From the NCBI GenBank assembly GCA_034437795.1, contig DAOTTI010000246.1, positions 1 to 6,712 of the forward strand: DNA of 6,712 bases, written 5' to 3'. This document shows positions 1 to 5,215 of the stretch, in pieces. The notes beneath the pieces were generated by a model that saw only the letters and a program-made list of their open reading frames with translations, ran no database searches and had not been told where the DNA came from. The first letter of the stretch is position 1. Each line of letters begins with the position of its first letter. A program made the position numbers and the translations under genes. The DNA comes from DAOTTI01 sp034437795. GTDB lineage: Bacteria; Chloroflexota; UBA11872; UBA12225.

Positions 1-56
1 GAAGGGGGTGACGGCTGCCCACCCCGTACTGCAGTGTGACCACGGCTGTGGCTCCC

Positions 57-120
57 CGTCCCCGCGTCTCCGCGTCTCCGCGTCTCCGTGTCTCCGTGTC
101 TCCGTGTCTCCGTGTCGGTG
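57..120. repeat. 8-bp tandem array, CGTCTCCG / TGTCTCCG units
   Basis: Seven consecutive 8-bp units occupy 57-112: one CGTCCCCG, three CGTCTCCG and three TGTCTCCG. A degenerate eighth unit, TGTCGGTG, ends at 120. The change from C-initial to T-initial units partway along suggests expansion of two variant units. A degenerate four-unit relative lies at 5108-5139. The array is upstream of the small membrane-protein gene and does not look coding, because an in-frame reading gives only a monotonous Arg/Ser/Val peptide. Confidence 0.85.
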
Positions 121-148
121 AAGGGAGTGAGGGCTACCCTCCCTTCAC
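118..148. repeat. Hairpin next to the 8-bp array
   Basis: GTGAAGGGAG (118-127) and CTCCCTTCAC (139-148) are a perfect 10-bp inverted repeat with an 11-nt loop. The loop side contains GTGAGGGCT, the same tail seen in the REP-like elements at 771-854 and 5052-5093, so this may be a divergent member of that group. No T-tract follows it, so it is not a classical intrinsic terminator. Any transcript entering the gene at 189 from upstream would carry this hairpin. Confidence 0.6.
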
Positions 149-188
149 TGCAGCGCGGGCGGGGAACCGGTACCATGCTGAGGATCCG

Positions 189-620
189 ATGGCCGGCGGC
201 CAGAAGGACACTCGCACGGACACGCTGCTCGAGGTCACGACCGGCCTGGCGGTCGTCTCCCTGGCCGTCTGGCTGGCGATCAGCGGCTGGCAGTTCTACA
301 ACAGCTACCTGCTGCCCGCCGCCCGCGTCGTGCCAACGGTGACGCCAACCCCGGTCGTCGACCCTGAGGTGGTCAAGCAGGAGGCACGGCGCCTGCGCCT
401 GGTGCTGGACCACGTCGGCGCAGGCATCTCCCTCCGGCACGCCAGCCAGCGGGACGCCGCCGTGCGGGAGTTCCTGGCCGCGCTGGCGCTCGATCCCGCC
501 AACTACGAGGCCCGCCAGAACCTGATCGAGATGGGGATCGAGCCACCGCCCGCCGCCGTCGTGAATACGCCCGTGCCGCCCACACCGACCGTCCTGCCCA
601 CCATCACCCCGCGCCGCTAG
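189..620 (+). CDS. Small single-pass membrane protein with a TPR-like helix pair
   Basis: This encodes 143 residues of unknown specific function. The ATG at 189 is preferred because GAGGA (180-184) lies 4 nt upstream. An in-frame ATG further left, at 36, would run through the 8-bp repeat array and encode low-complexity sequence. Residues 1-18 are polar with charges, and residues 19-36 form one hydrophobic segment (GLAVVSLAVWLAISGWQF), probably a signal anchor. A Pro/Thr/Val linker follows (43-58). Residues 59-115 are predicted helical, and 87-112 fit the TPR pattern (A91, F95, A98-L99, D102-P103, A108). The tail (119-141) is Pro/Thr-rich. It may be a membrane-anchored scaffold with its C-terminal part outside the cell. 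The gene stands alone and converges on the gene ending at 953. The coding call is good; the function is unknown. Confidence 0.75.
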   Translation: MAGGQKDTRTDTLLEVTTGLAVVSLAVWLAISGWQFYNSYLLPAARVVPTVTPTPVVDPEVVKQEARRLRLVLDHVGAGISLRHASQRDAAVREFLAALALDPANYEARQNLIEMGIEPPPAAVVNTPVPPTPTVLPTITPRR

Positions 621-952
621 AAGGACGAACGGGCCTCCGACTTTACCCTTCGGTCTTTCGTCCCATCCACCAGTGGAGCCTTCACACTCGGCCTCTCCCT
701 CTTGGAGAAAGAACGGATTGCTGGCCATAGGACCCGCGCTTGCCCGGATGCTTCACGGCCGGCGACGGGTCCCGTCTCCCTGTGGAAGAGGGTCAGGGTG
801 AGGGCTCCTTGGGTCCCCGTTCCCTGCGGGAGAGCGGGCCGCGGTGAGGGCTCCGCTCGCGCATGGGCAGGCTAAGTATCCGCTGGTATGTTCGCGCCGC
901 CCTGTCCATCGATGCCCGGCCGTCCTGTCCCGCACGAACGTACAGCGCCTAC
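621..952. other. Convergent intergenic region, no gene seen
   Basis: These 332 bp separate two stop codons facing each other. They hold an inverted repeat GGACGAA (623-629) / TTCGTCC (657-663) just after the upstream stop, a second inverted repeat GGACCCG (730-736) / CGGGTCC (766-772), and two REP-like units (771-854). The first inverted repeat has a 27-nt loop and no T-tract, so it is at best a weak terminator. I see no convincing start codon with a ribosome binding site, no tRNA fold and no recognisable ncRNA. Confidence 0.6.
771..854. repeat. Two tandem REP-like GAGAGGG/GTGAGGG elements
   Basis: Two related units lie next to each other. The first (about 771-808) has CCCGTCTCCC, a short spacer, AGAGGG, then CAGGGTGAGGGCTCC. 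The second (about 811-854) has CCCCGTTCCC, TGC, GGGAGAGCGGG, then GGTGAGGGCTCC. Both follow the common bacterial intergenic palindrome pattern of a C-rich CTCCC arm, a G-rich GAGAGGG arm and an AGGGTGAGGG tail. A cleaner copy is at 5052-5093. Position in a convergent gap is typical of such elements. The arms are imperfect here, so these are probably decayed copies. Confidence 0.65.
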
Positions 953-1693
953 CTAGCCGCCCTCGCGGTGCCGGCGCCGGTAGTGCTGCTCGCGCCGTAC
1001 CGTCTCGTCCGCATCGTGGCGCAGCGCGGCCGGCGCCAGGCGGTCCAGCAGGCGATCATACAGCCAGCGCCACACCAGGTAGCCAGCCCAGGCGAAGACC
1101 ACGTTCAGTCCCACGGCGACAAAGGAGCCGATGCCGGCCACCAGCGCGGCCGCCGTGGTCAGGGCGTAGAACAGCACCACCTCCCACAGGATGGGGACCT
1201 CCAAGGGCGTGTGGCTGAGCTCGGGCAGGCGCTGGGCGCGGCGGGCGCGATAGACGAGCGCCACCACCGCCCCAATCGCCAGCATGACCACCGGCCAGAA
1301 CACGACCAGCACAGCCGCTCCAATCCACGCCCCGCCACCCCCGTCCAGGACGGGCTCAATCGCCGGCGGGGTCGGCAGCGCCACCGGCGGCGCCGTGGCC
1401 GGCAAGGGCGTTGGCGCTACCTGGCCGGGCCGAAACGCTCCCAGGCGCAGGGTGCGGACGAGCCAGCGGGCCGGCGGCGCCAGCAGGGCGTCAAACAGGC
1501 GCAGCAATAGGAAGCTGCCCAGCACCACGCCCAGTGGCACGAGATACACCCCGAACCCCGCGGCGGCGCCAGCCAGGAGCGTCCGCCCCAGCGGCGCGCT
1601 GGCCGCCAGGTAATCGGCGCGGTAGCGCGCCAGCTCGCGCCGCTCCTCGACGAGTGGCTCACGGAGCAGGCCGGGGTCCTGTCCCAGCGCCAT
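953..1693 (-). CDS. Polytopic membrane protein of unknown function
   Basis: This encodes 246 residues, and I do not recognise the family. The ATG at 1693 is chosen over the in-frame GTG at 1699 because the purine-rich GAGGGGA (1700-1706 on this strand) abuts the GTG but sits 6 nt from the ATG. Residues 9-37 are charged and probably cytoplasmic. Hydrophobic segments are at about 39-72 (one long or two short passes), 123-148, 170-188 and 189-208. Between the first and second is a Pro/Ala/Thr-rich linker (94-116) ending in a Gly run (118-121). The C-terminal tail (209-246) is Arg-rich and ends in a basic cluster (239-243), consistent with a cytoplasmic end. No catalytic motif stands out. It is monocistronic, divergent from the leuS leader and convergent with the gene ending at 620. 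Confidence 0.75.
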   Translation of the reverse strand: MALGQDPGLLREPLVEERRELARYRADYLAASAPLGRTLLAGAAAGFGVYLVPLGVVLGSFLLLRLFDALLAPPARWLVRTLRLGAFRPGQVAPTPLPATAPPVALPTPPAIEPVLDGGGGAWIGAAVLVVFWPVVMLAIGAVVALVYRARRAQRLPELSHTPLEVPILWEVVLFYALTTAAALVAGIGSFVAVGLNVVFAWAGYLVWRWLYDRLLDRLAPAALRHDADETVRREQHYRRRHREGG

Positions 1694-1727
1694 CGTCACT
1701 CCCCTCGCCAGCCGGCGTGACAGCCCG

Positions 1728-1756
1728 ATGCCATCTTCCGCCCATGATCATATAAT
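1728..1756 (+). promoter_or_regulatory. Sigma-70-type promoter for the leuS T-box transcript
   Basis: A perfect TATAAT lies at 1751-1756. With the standard 17-nt spacer the -35 hexamer is ATGCCA (1728-1733), which matches TTGACA at four of six positions. This puts the start of transcription near 1763, just before the first pairing elements of the T-box leader (from about 1780). It stands out as an AT-rich island in GC-rich DNA. No experimental support is available here. Confidence 0.65.
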
Positions 1757-1775
1757 TGGCAAGAGCACAACCGAA
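1747..1775 (-). promoter_or_regulatory. Possible divergent promoter for the membrane-protein gene
   Basis: On the minus strand TATGAT (1752-1747) is a five-of-six match to the -10 consensus. It overlaps the plus-strand TATAAT. The hexamer at 17-nt spacing, TTCGGT (1775-1770), is a poor -35. Initiation would be near 1740, giving a leader of about 47 nt to the ATG at 1693. The weak -35 makes this tentative. Confidence 0.3.
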
Positions 1776-2137
1776 TAAGAAGCATCGAACAGGAGTAGTA
1801 GGGCCTCGGGCCAGCCAGAGAGCGCGCCCCCGGCTGGAAGGCGCGCACCCAAGTGGCGGCCCGGCGCCCCGAGTGTGGACGGTTCACGGCCGGCGCTTGA
1901 TCCCCTGGCGCTGCAGGCGAGGGTGAGGATGCCGCCGGCGATTGGTTCGCACTCACGGGGCAGGCCGGGCCGTCCCCCGCGGACCGAACTCGCCTGGGAG
2001 CTGGACCGGTGAACCGTCGCGCGCCGTCGGCAGGCCAAGCAAGGCTCGCGCGCGCTGTAGCCGGCCCCGGTGACGCGCCGTTAGGCGAACCGAGTGAGCG
2101 CCGGCGCTGGCCACAGCAGGGCCAGGCGGCGCTAATG

Positions 2138-2173
2138 AGGGTGGTACCGCGGAGCCTGTGCGCCTTCGTCCCT
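2138..2173 (+). promoter_or_regulatory. T-box antiterminator
   Basis: The exact T-box consensus at 2138-2151 forms the 5' strand. Helix A1 pairs AGGG (2138-2141) with CCCT (2170-2173). The seven-base bulge TGGTACC (2142-2148) contains the TGGT that contacts the tRNA acceptor end. Helix A2 pairs GCGGAG (2149-2154) with CTTCGT (2164-2169), including G-U pairs. The 3' strand lies inside the terminator 5' arm, so the two structures are mutually exclusive. Uncharged tRNA favours this fold and permits readthrough into leuS. Confidence 0.92.
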
Positions 2174-2198
2174 TGCGGGGACGAAGGCGCTTTCCTTT
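2160..2198 (+). terminator. Intrinsic terminator of the T-box leader
   Basis: A perfect 13-bp stem pairs 2160-2172 (GCGCCTTCGTCCC) with 2178-2190, closing a five-base loop TTGCG (2173-2177). It is followed by TTTCCTTT (2191-2198). It overlaps the 3' strand of the antiterminator and ends 97 bp before the leuS start, as expected for transcriptional T-box control. Confidence 0.95.
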
Positions 2199-2280
2199 AC
2201 CAGCTACCGCCACAGACGATGGACTACGGATTACGGGATTACGGACCACTGACACTGAGGACGAGTAACCGATCACTGAG

Positions 2281-2287
2281 AAGGGAG
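2281..2287 (+). promoter_or_regulatory. leuS ribosome binding site
   Basis: AAGGGAG lies 8 nt before the ATG at 2296. It supports that start, and no other in-frame ATG occurs near the conserved beginning of the synthetase. Confidence 0.75.
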
Positions 2288-2295
2288 CGCGGTCG

Positions 2296-5010
2296 ATGAC
2301 GGCCACGGAGCAGACTGAGCAGATAAAGCGGCGGAAGCGCGGCCAGGCGCGGCCGGACGGTCGGGCCGGGTCGTCCGCCCTGGCGGGCTATGATCCGCAG
2401 ATCCTGGAGCCGGGGTGGCAGCGCCGGTGGCAGGAGCAGGGCCTCTATCTGAGCCACGAAACGGCCGGCAAGCCGAAGTTCTACTGCCTGGACTTCTTCC
2501 CCTATCCATCGGGGGAGGGGCTGAGCGTGGGGCACTGCCGGAACTACATCCCGACCGACACGATCAGCCGCTTCATGCGCATGCGCGGCTACAACGTGCT
2601 CCACCCCATGGGATGGGACGCCTTCGGCGAGCCGACGGAGAACGCCGCCATCCAGCGCCGCGTCTCGCCGCGCGCGTTGACCGACCGTTTCACCGCCAAC
2701 TACAAGCGCCAGATGGACCTGGTGGGCGTCTCCTTCGACTGGTCGCGCGAGATCGATAGCAGTGACCCCGCCTACTATCGGTGGACACAGTGGTTTTTCC
2801 TGCTGCTGTACAAGCGGGGCCTGGCCTACCGCTCGACCCAGTGGCAGTGGTGGTGCCCTGTGTGCCAGACCACCATGTCCAACCACGAGATCTACGAGCG
2901 GGGAGGCCAGCTCTACTGCTGGCGGGACCATTCGGGGGTGACGAAGAAGCGCATTCCGGCGTGGTTCTTCAAGATCACGGACTACGCCGACCGGCTGGTC
3001 GATGATCTGAAGCTGATCGACTGGCCAGAAGACGTGAAGGCGATGCAGGAGAACTGGGTCGGCCGGAGCGAGGGGGCCGAGATCGTCTTTCGCTCGGAAC
3101 GGGGCGACCCCATGCCGGTCTTCACCACCCGACCGGACACCGTGTACGGCGTCACGTTCATGGTGATCGCGCCGGAGCACGACCTGGTCAAAGCCCTGAC
3201 GACCCCCGATCGCGCGGCCGAGGTCCAGGCGTACGTGGAGCAGGCGGCGCGCGCCAGCGAGATCGAGCGCATGTCGGCGGAGCGCGAGAAGACCGGCGTC
3301 TTCACCGGAGCGTACGTCGTGAACCCGCTCAACGGCGAGCGAGTGCCCCTGTTCGTCGCCGACTACGTGCTGGCCGGCTACGGGACCGGCATCGTCATGG
3401 GCGTGCCGGGGCACGACCAGCGCGACTTCGAGTTCGCCAAGAAGTACAACCTGCCGGTCAGGGTGGTGATCGCGCCGCCGGGCTGGTCCGGCCAGCCCCT
3501 GGACCGCGCCTACATCGGCCCGGGCACGATGGTCAACTCCGGCCCCTTCGACGGCACTGCCACACCGGGCGACTGGCCGAAGCTGTCTGCCGACGAGCGC
3601 CGCGCGATCGCGGAGCAGTACGGCATCTCGCTGGAAGACCTGGACCGGCTGGCGGCCGAGGCGAGGCAGAACGGGATCCGCGCCGTGACGGAGTACCTCC
3701 GACAGCACGGGCTGGGGGACCACCGCATCACGTACCGCATGCGTGACTGGCTGATCTCCCGCCAGAAGTACTGGGGCGCCCCTATTCCGATCGTCTACTG
3801 CGAGCGCTGTGGCGAGGTGCCGGTGCCTGAGGACCAGCTCCCCGTCCTGCTGCCGGAGATGGACCCGAAGGACATGGAGCCGCGTGGCGATGCCCAGTCG
3901 CCACTGGCGCGTGCCGTGGAGTGGGTCAACACCACCTGCCCCGCGTGCGGCGGCGCGGCGCGGCGCGAGACCGACACCATGGGCGGGTTCGCCTGCTCCT
4001 CCTGGTACTACCTGCGCTTCACCAGCCCGGACTACGACCGCGGGCCCTTTGACCCCGACCGCATGCGCTTCTGGATGCCGGTGGACCTGTACGTCGGCGG
4101 GAAAGAGCATGCCACGATGCACCTGCTCTACGCGCGCTTCTGGTACAAGGTCATGCACGACGCCGGCCTGGGCGTGCCCGGTGTGGAGCCGTTCATCAAA
4201 TACCGCAGCCAGGGCCAGTTGCTGGCGCCCGATGGCCGCCGCATGTCCAAGTCCCGCGGCAACGTCATCACGCCGGACGAGATGGTGGCCAGGTACGGCG
4301 CCGATAGCCTGCGCCTGTTTGAGCTCTTTATGGCCCCGTTCGATCAGGACGCGCTGTGGAGCGACGAGGGCATCAACGGCATGTACCGCTTCCTGGGGCG
4401 CGTCTGGACCCTGGTCACCCAGACCTGGGCCGAAGCCGGCGGCCAGCGCTTTGACGCCCCCGACGACGAGCTGACCCGCCTGCGCCACAAGACCGTGAAG
4501 CGGGTGACGCAGGACATCGAGAACTTCCGCTTCAACACCATGGTGGCGGCGCTGATGGAGTTCGCCAACGCCCTGGGCGAGCGCCACCGCTCGGGGCGCT
4601 GGCAGACGGCGGCGTTCCAGGAGGCGGTGGAGACGCTGGTGGTCATGCTGGCGCCTCCGGCGCCGTTCATTGCCGAGGCGCTCTGGCAGGTCACCGGCGG
4701 GTTCGGGCGCTTCGCCCCTCGCCCGCCCGTGGCCGGCGAGCCGGCGCAGCCGTTCGGCGACGGCGGGAGCGTGCACCGGCAGCCCTGGCCGGCATACGAC
4801 GAGGCCCTGACGCAGGAGGAAGTGGTGACGATCGTGGTCCAGGTCAACGGCCGGCTGCGTGACCGGCTCGAGCTGCCCCGCGAGGCGTCCGAGGCGCAGG
4901 TGCGCCAGGCCGCCCTGGAGCGCCCGCGCATTCAGGAGCTTGTCCCCGATCCGGCCGGCGCCAGATACGTCTACGTCCCCGGTCGCCTGCTCAACATCGT
5001 CACGAAATAG
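2296..5010 (+). CDS. leuS: Leucyl-tRNA synthetase
   Basis: This cytoplasmic class I synthetase charges tRNA-Leu with leucine using ATP. It has 904 residues, longer than the usual 800-880. A basic extension (1-32) precedes the core. The HIGH-type motif is S77-V78-G79-H80, and WDAFGEPTENAA follows in the active-site region. A zinc-site candidate is C187-C190 with C208 and H212. The CP1 editing domain (about 240-415) has TTRPDT (277-282, T282 at the known editing threonine) and GHDQRD (372-377, D377 at the conserved aspartate). A helical insertion of about 40 residues (421-460) follows. Next come RDWLISRQKYWG (483-494), a second Cys4 site (C502, C505, C548, C551), DTMGGFACSSWYYLRF (560-575) and RMSKS (649-653, the KMSKS loop). 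The anticodon-binding helical domain (about 690-835) and the C-terminal tRNA-binding domain (about 843-904, VQVNGRLRDRLELP) are complete. Expression is controlled by the T-box upstream. Identity is certain. Confidence 0.98.
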   Translation: MTATEQTEQIKRRKRGQARPDGRAGSSALAGYDPQILEPGWQRRWQEQGLYLSHETAGKPKFYCLDFFPYPSGEGLSVGHCRNYIPTDTISRFMRMRGYNVLHPMGWDAFGEPTENAAIQRRVSPRALTDRFTANYKRQMDLVGVSFDWSREIDSSDPAYYRWTQWFFLLLYKRGLAYRSTQWQWWCPVCQTTMSNHEIYERGGQLYCWRDHSGVTKKRIPAWFFKITDYADRLVDDLKLIDWPEDVKAMQENWVGRSEGAEIVFRSERGDPMPVFTTRPDTVYGVTFMVIAPEHDLVKALTTPDRAAEVQAYVEQAARASEIERMSAEREKTGVFTGAYVVNPLNGERVPLFVADYVLAGYGTGIVMGVPGHDQRDFEFAKKYNLPVRVVIAPPGWSGQPLDRAYIGPGTMVNSGPFDGTATPGDWPKLSADERRAIAEQYGISLEDLDRLAAEARQNGIRAVTEYLRQHGLGDHRITYRMRDWLISRQKYWGAPIPIVYCERCGEVPVPEDQLPVLLPEMDPKDMEPRGDAQSPLARAVEWVNTTCPACGGAARRETDTMGGFACSSWYYLRFTSPDYDRGPFDPDRMRFWMPVDLYVGGKEHATMHLLYARFWYKVMHDAGLGVPGVEPFIKYRSQGQLLAPDGRRMSKSRGNVITPDEMVARYGADSLRLFELFMAPFDQDALWSDEGINGMYRFLGRVWTLVTQTWAEAGGQRFDAPDDELTRLRHKTVKRVTQDIENFRFNTMVAALMEFANALGERHRSGRWQTAAFQEAVETLVVMLAPPAPFIAEALWQVTGGFGRFAPRPPVAGEPAQPFGDGGSVHRQPWPAYDEALTQEEVVTIVVQVNGRLRDRLELPREASEAQVRQAALERPRIQELVPDPAGARYVYVPGRLLNIVTK

Positions 5011-5051
5011 CTGGCCCGAACTATTCGACAACGCTGGCCGTGGCCCTCGTT

Positions 5052-5093
5052 CCCCTCTCCCCCACGCGGGAGAGGGGGCCAGGGGGTGAGGGC
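5052..5093. repeat. REP-like palindrome after leuS
   Basis: CCCCTCTCCC (5052-5061) and GGGAGAGGGG (5068-5077) form a perfect 10-bp inverted repeat with a six-base loop (CCACGC). The tail CAGGGGGTGAGGG (about 5080-5092) follows. This is the cleanest of the GAGAGGG/GTGAGGG elements here. It lies 42 bp beyond the leuS stop in a convergent gap. It has no T-tract, so any termination would be a side effect of the stable hairpin. Confidence 0.75.
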
Positions 5094-5107
5094 GGCCCTC
5101 CTCTCCC

Positions 5108-5139
5108 CGTCTCGCCGTGTCTCCGCGTCCCCGCGTCAG
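5108..5139. repeat. Degenerate 8-bp array
   Basis: Four 8-bp units, CGTCTCGC, CGTGTCTC, CGCGTCCC and CGCGTCAG, occupy 5108-5139. They are in the same family as the array at 57-120, read in another register (CGCGTCTC / CGTGTCTC). As at the left end of the window, the array sits within about 20 bp of a GAGGG-type hairpin, but here on the other side of it. It is non-coding. The rest of the leuS/kinase gap (to 5215) shows nothing else recognisable. Confidence 0.6.
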
Positions 5140-5215
5140 GGCGCGGTTCCAGGGAGTGACGTCCGTCCCCCGTTCGTCTGCGGCGGCTGATCCGGAAGCG
5201 CTACGCGCACCCGCA

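Larger units (their letters stand above)
1763..2198 (+). promoter_or_regulatory. T-box riboswitch leader of leuS
   Basis: A tRNA-sensing leader. Stem I: the AGTA-type element of the specifier loop is at 1794-1797. A helix pairs 1801-1812 with 1858-1869 (11 of 12 pairs). An AGAGAG segment (1817-1822) precedes a distal hairpin with arms GCGCGCC (1822-1828) and GGCGCGC (1840-1846). GAAC (1787-1790) can pair with GTTC (1882-1885) below the specifier loop. Stem III: 2097-2112 pairs with 2120-2133, with two bulged G residues. The canonical AGGGTGGTACCGCG follows at 2138-2151. The TGGT in it would pair with ACCA, which fits a tRNA with discriminator A73, such as tRNA-Leu. The specifier codon is not clear: the loop (1870-1879) shows no leucine codon. 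The class and role are secure from the T-box, antiterminator and terminator; the Leu specificity rests on leuS downstream. Confidence 0.95.

Noticed and set aside
57..120. CRISPR-like array
   Set aside because: Units are 8 bp and contiguous with no spacers.
36..188. N-terminal extension of the small membrane protein to an ATG at 36
   Set aside because: It would translate the 8-bp repeat array into repetitive peptide, and a GAGGA site fits the ATG at 189.
623..663. Intrinsic terminator after the small membrane-protein gene
   Set aside because: GGACGAA/TTCGTCC pair perfectly, but the loop is 27 nt and no T-tract follows, so I describe it only as an inverted repeat.
863..1510. Long plus-strand open frame opposite the polytopic membrane protein
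   Set aside because: Composition is Arg/Gln/His-rich without domains, whereas the minus strand shows clear membrane segments and a good ribosome site.
1694..1699. GTG start for the membrane-protein gene two codons upstream
   Set aside because: The purine-rich binding site directly abuts this GTG, whereas it is 6 nt from the ATG at 1693.
2239..5031. A 930-codon open frame on the minus strand covering all of leuS
   Set aside because: Its length comes from strong GC-rich codon bias in leuS. The translation is a low-complexity Arg/Val/Leu/His-rich protein with no recognisable domain, while the plus strand gives an unmistakable LeuRS.
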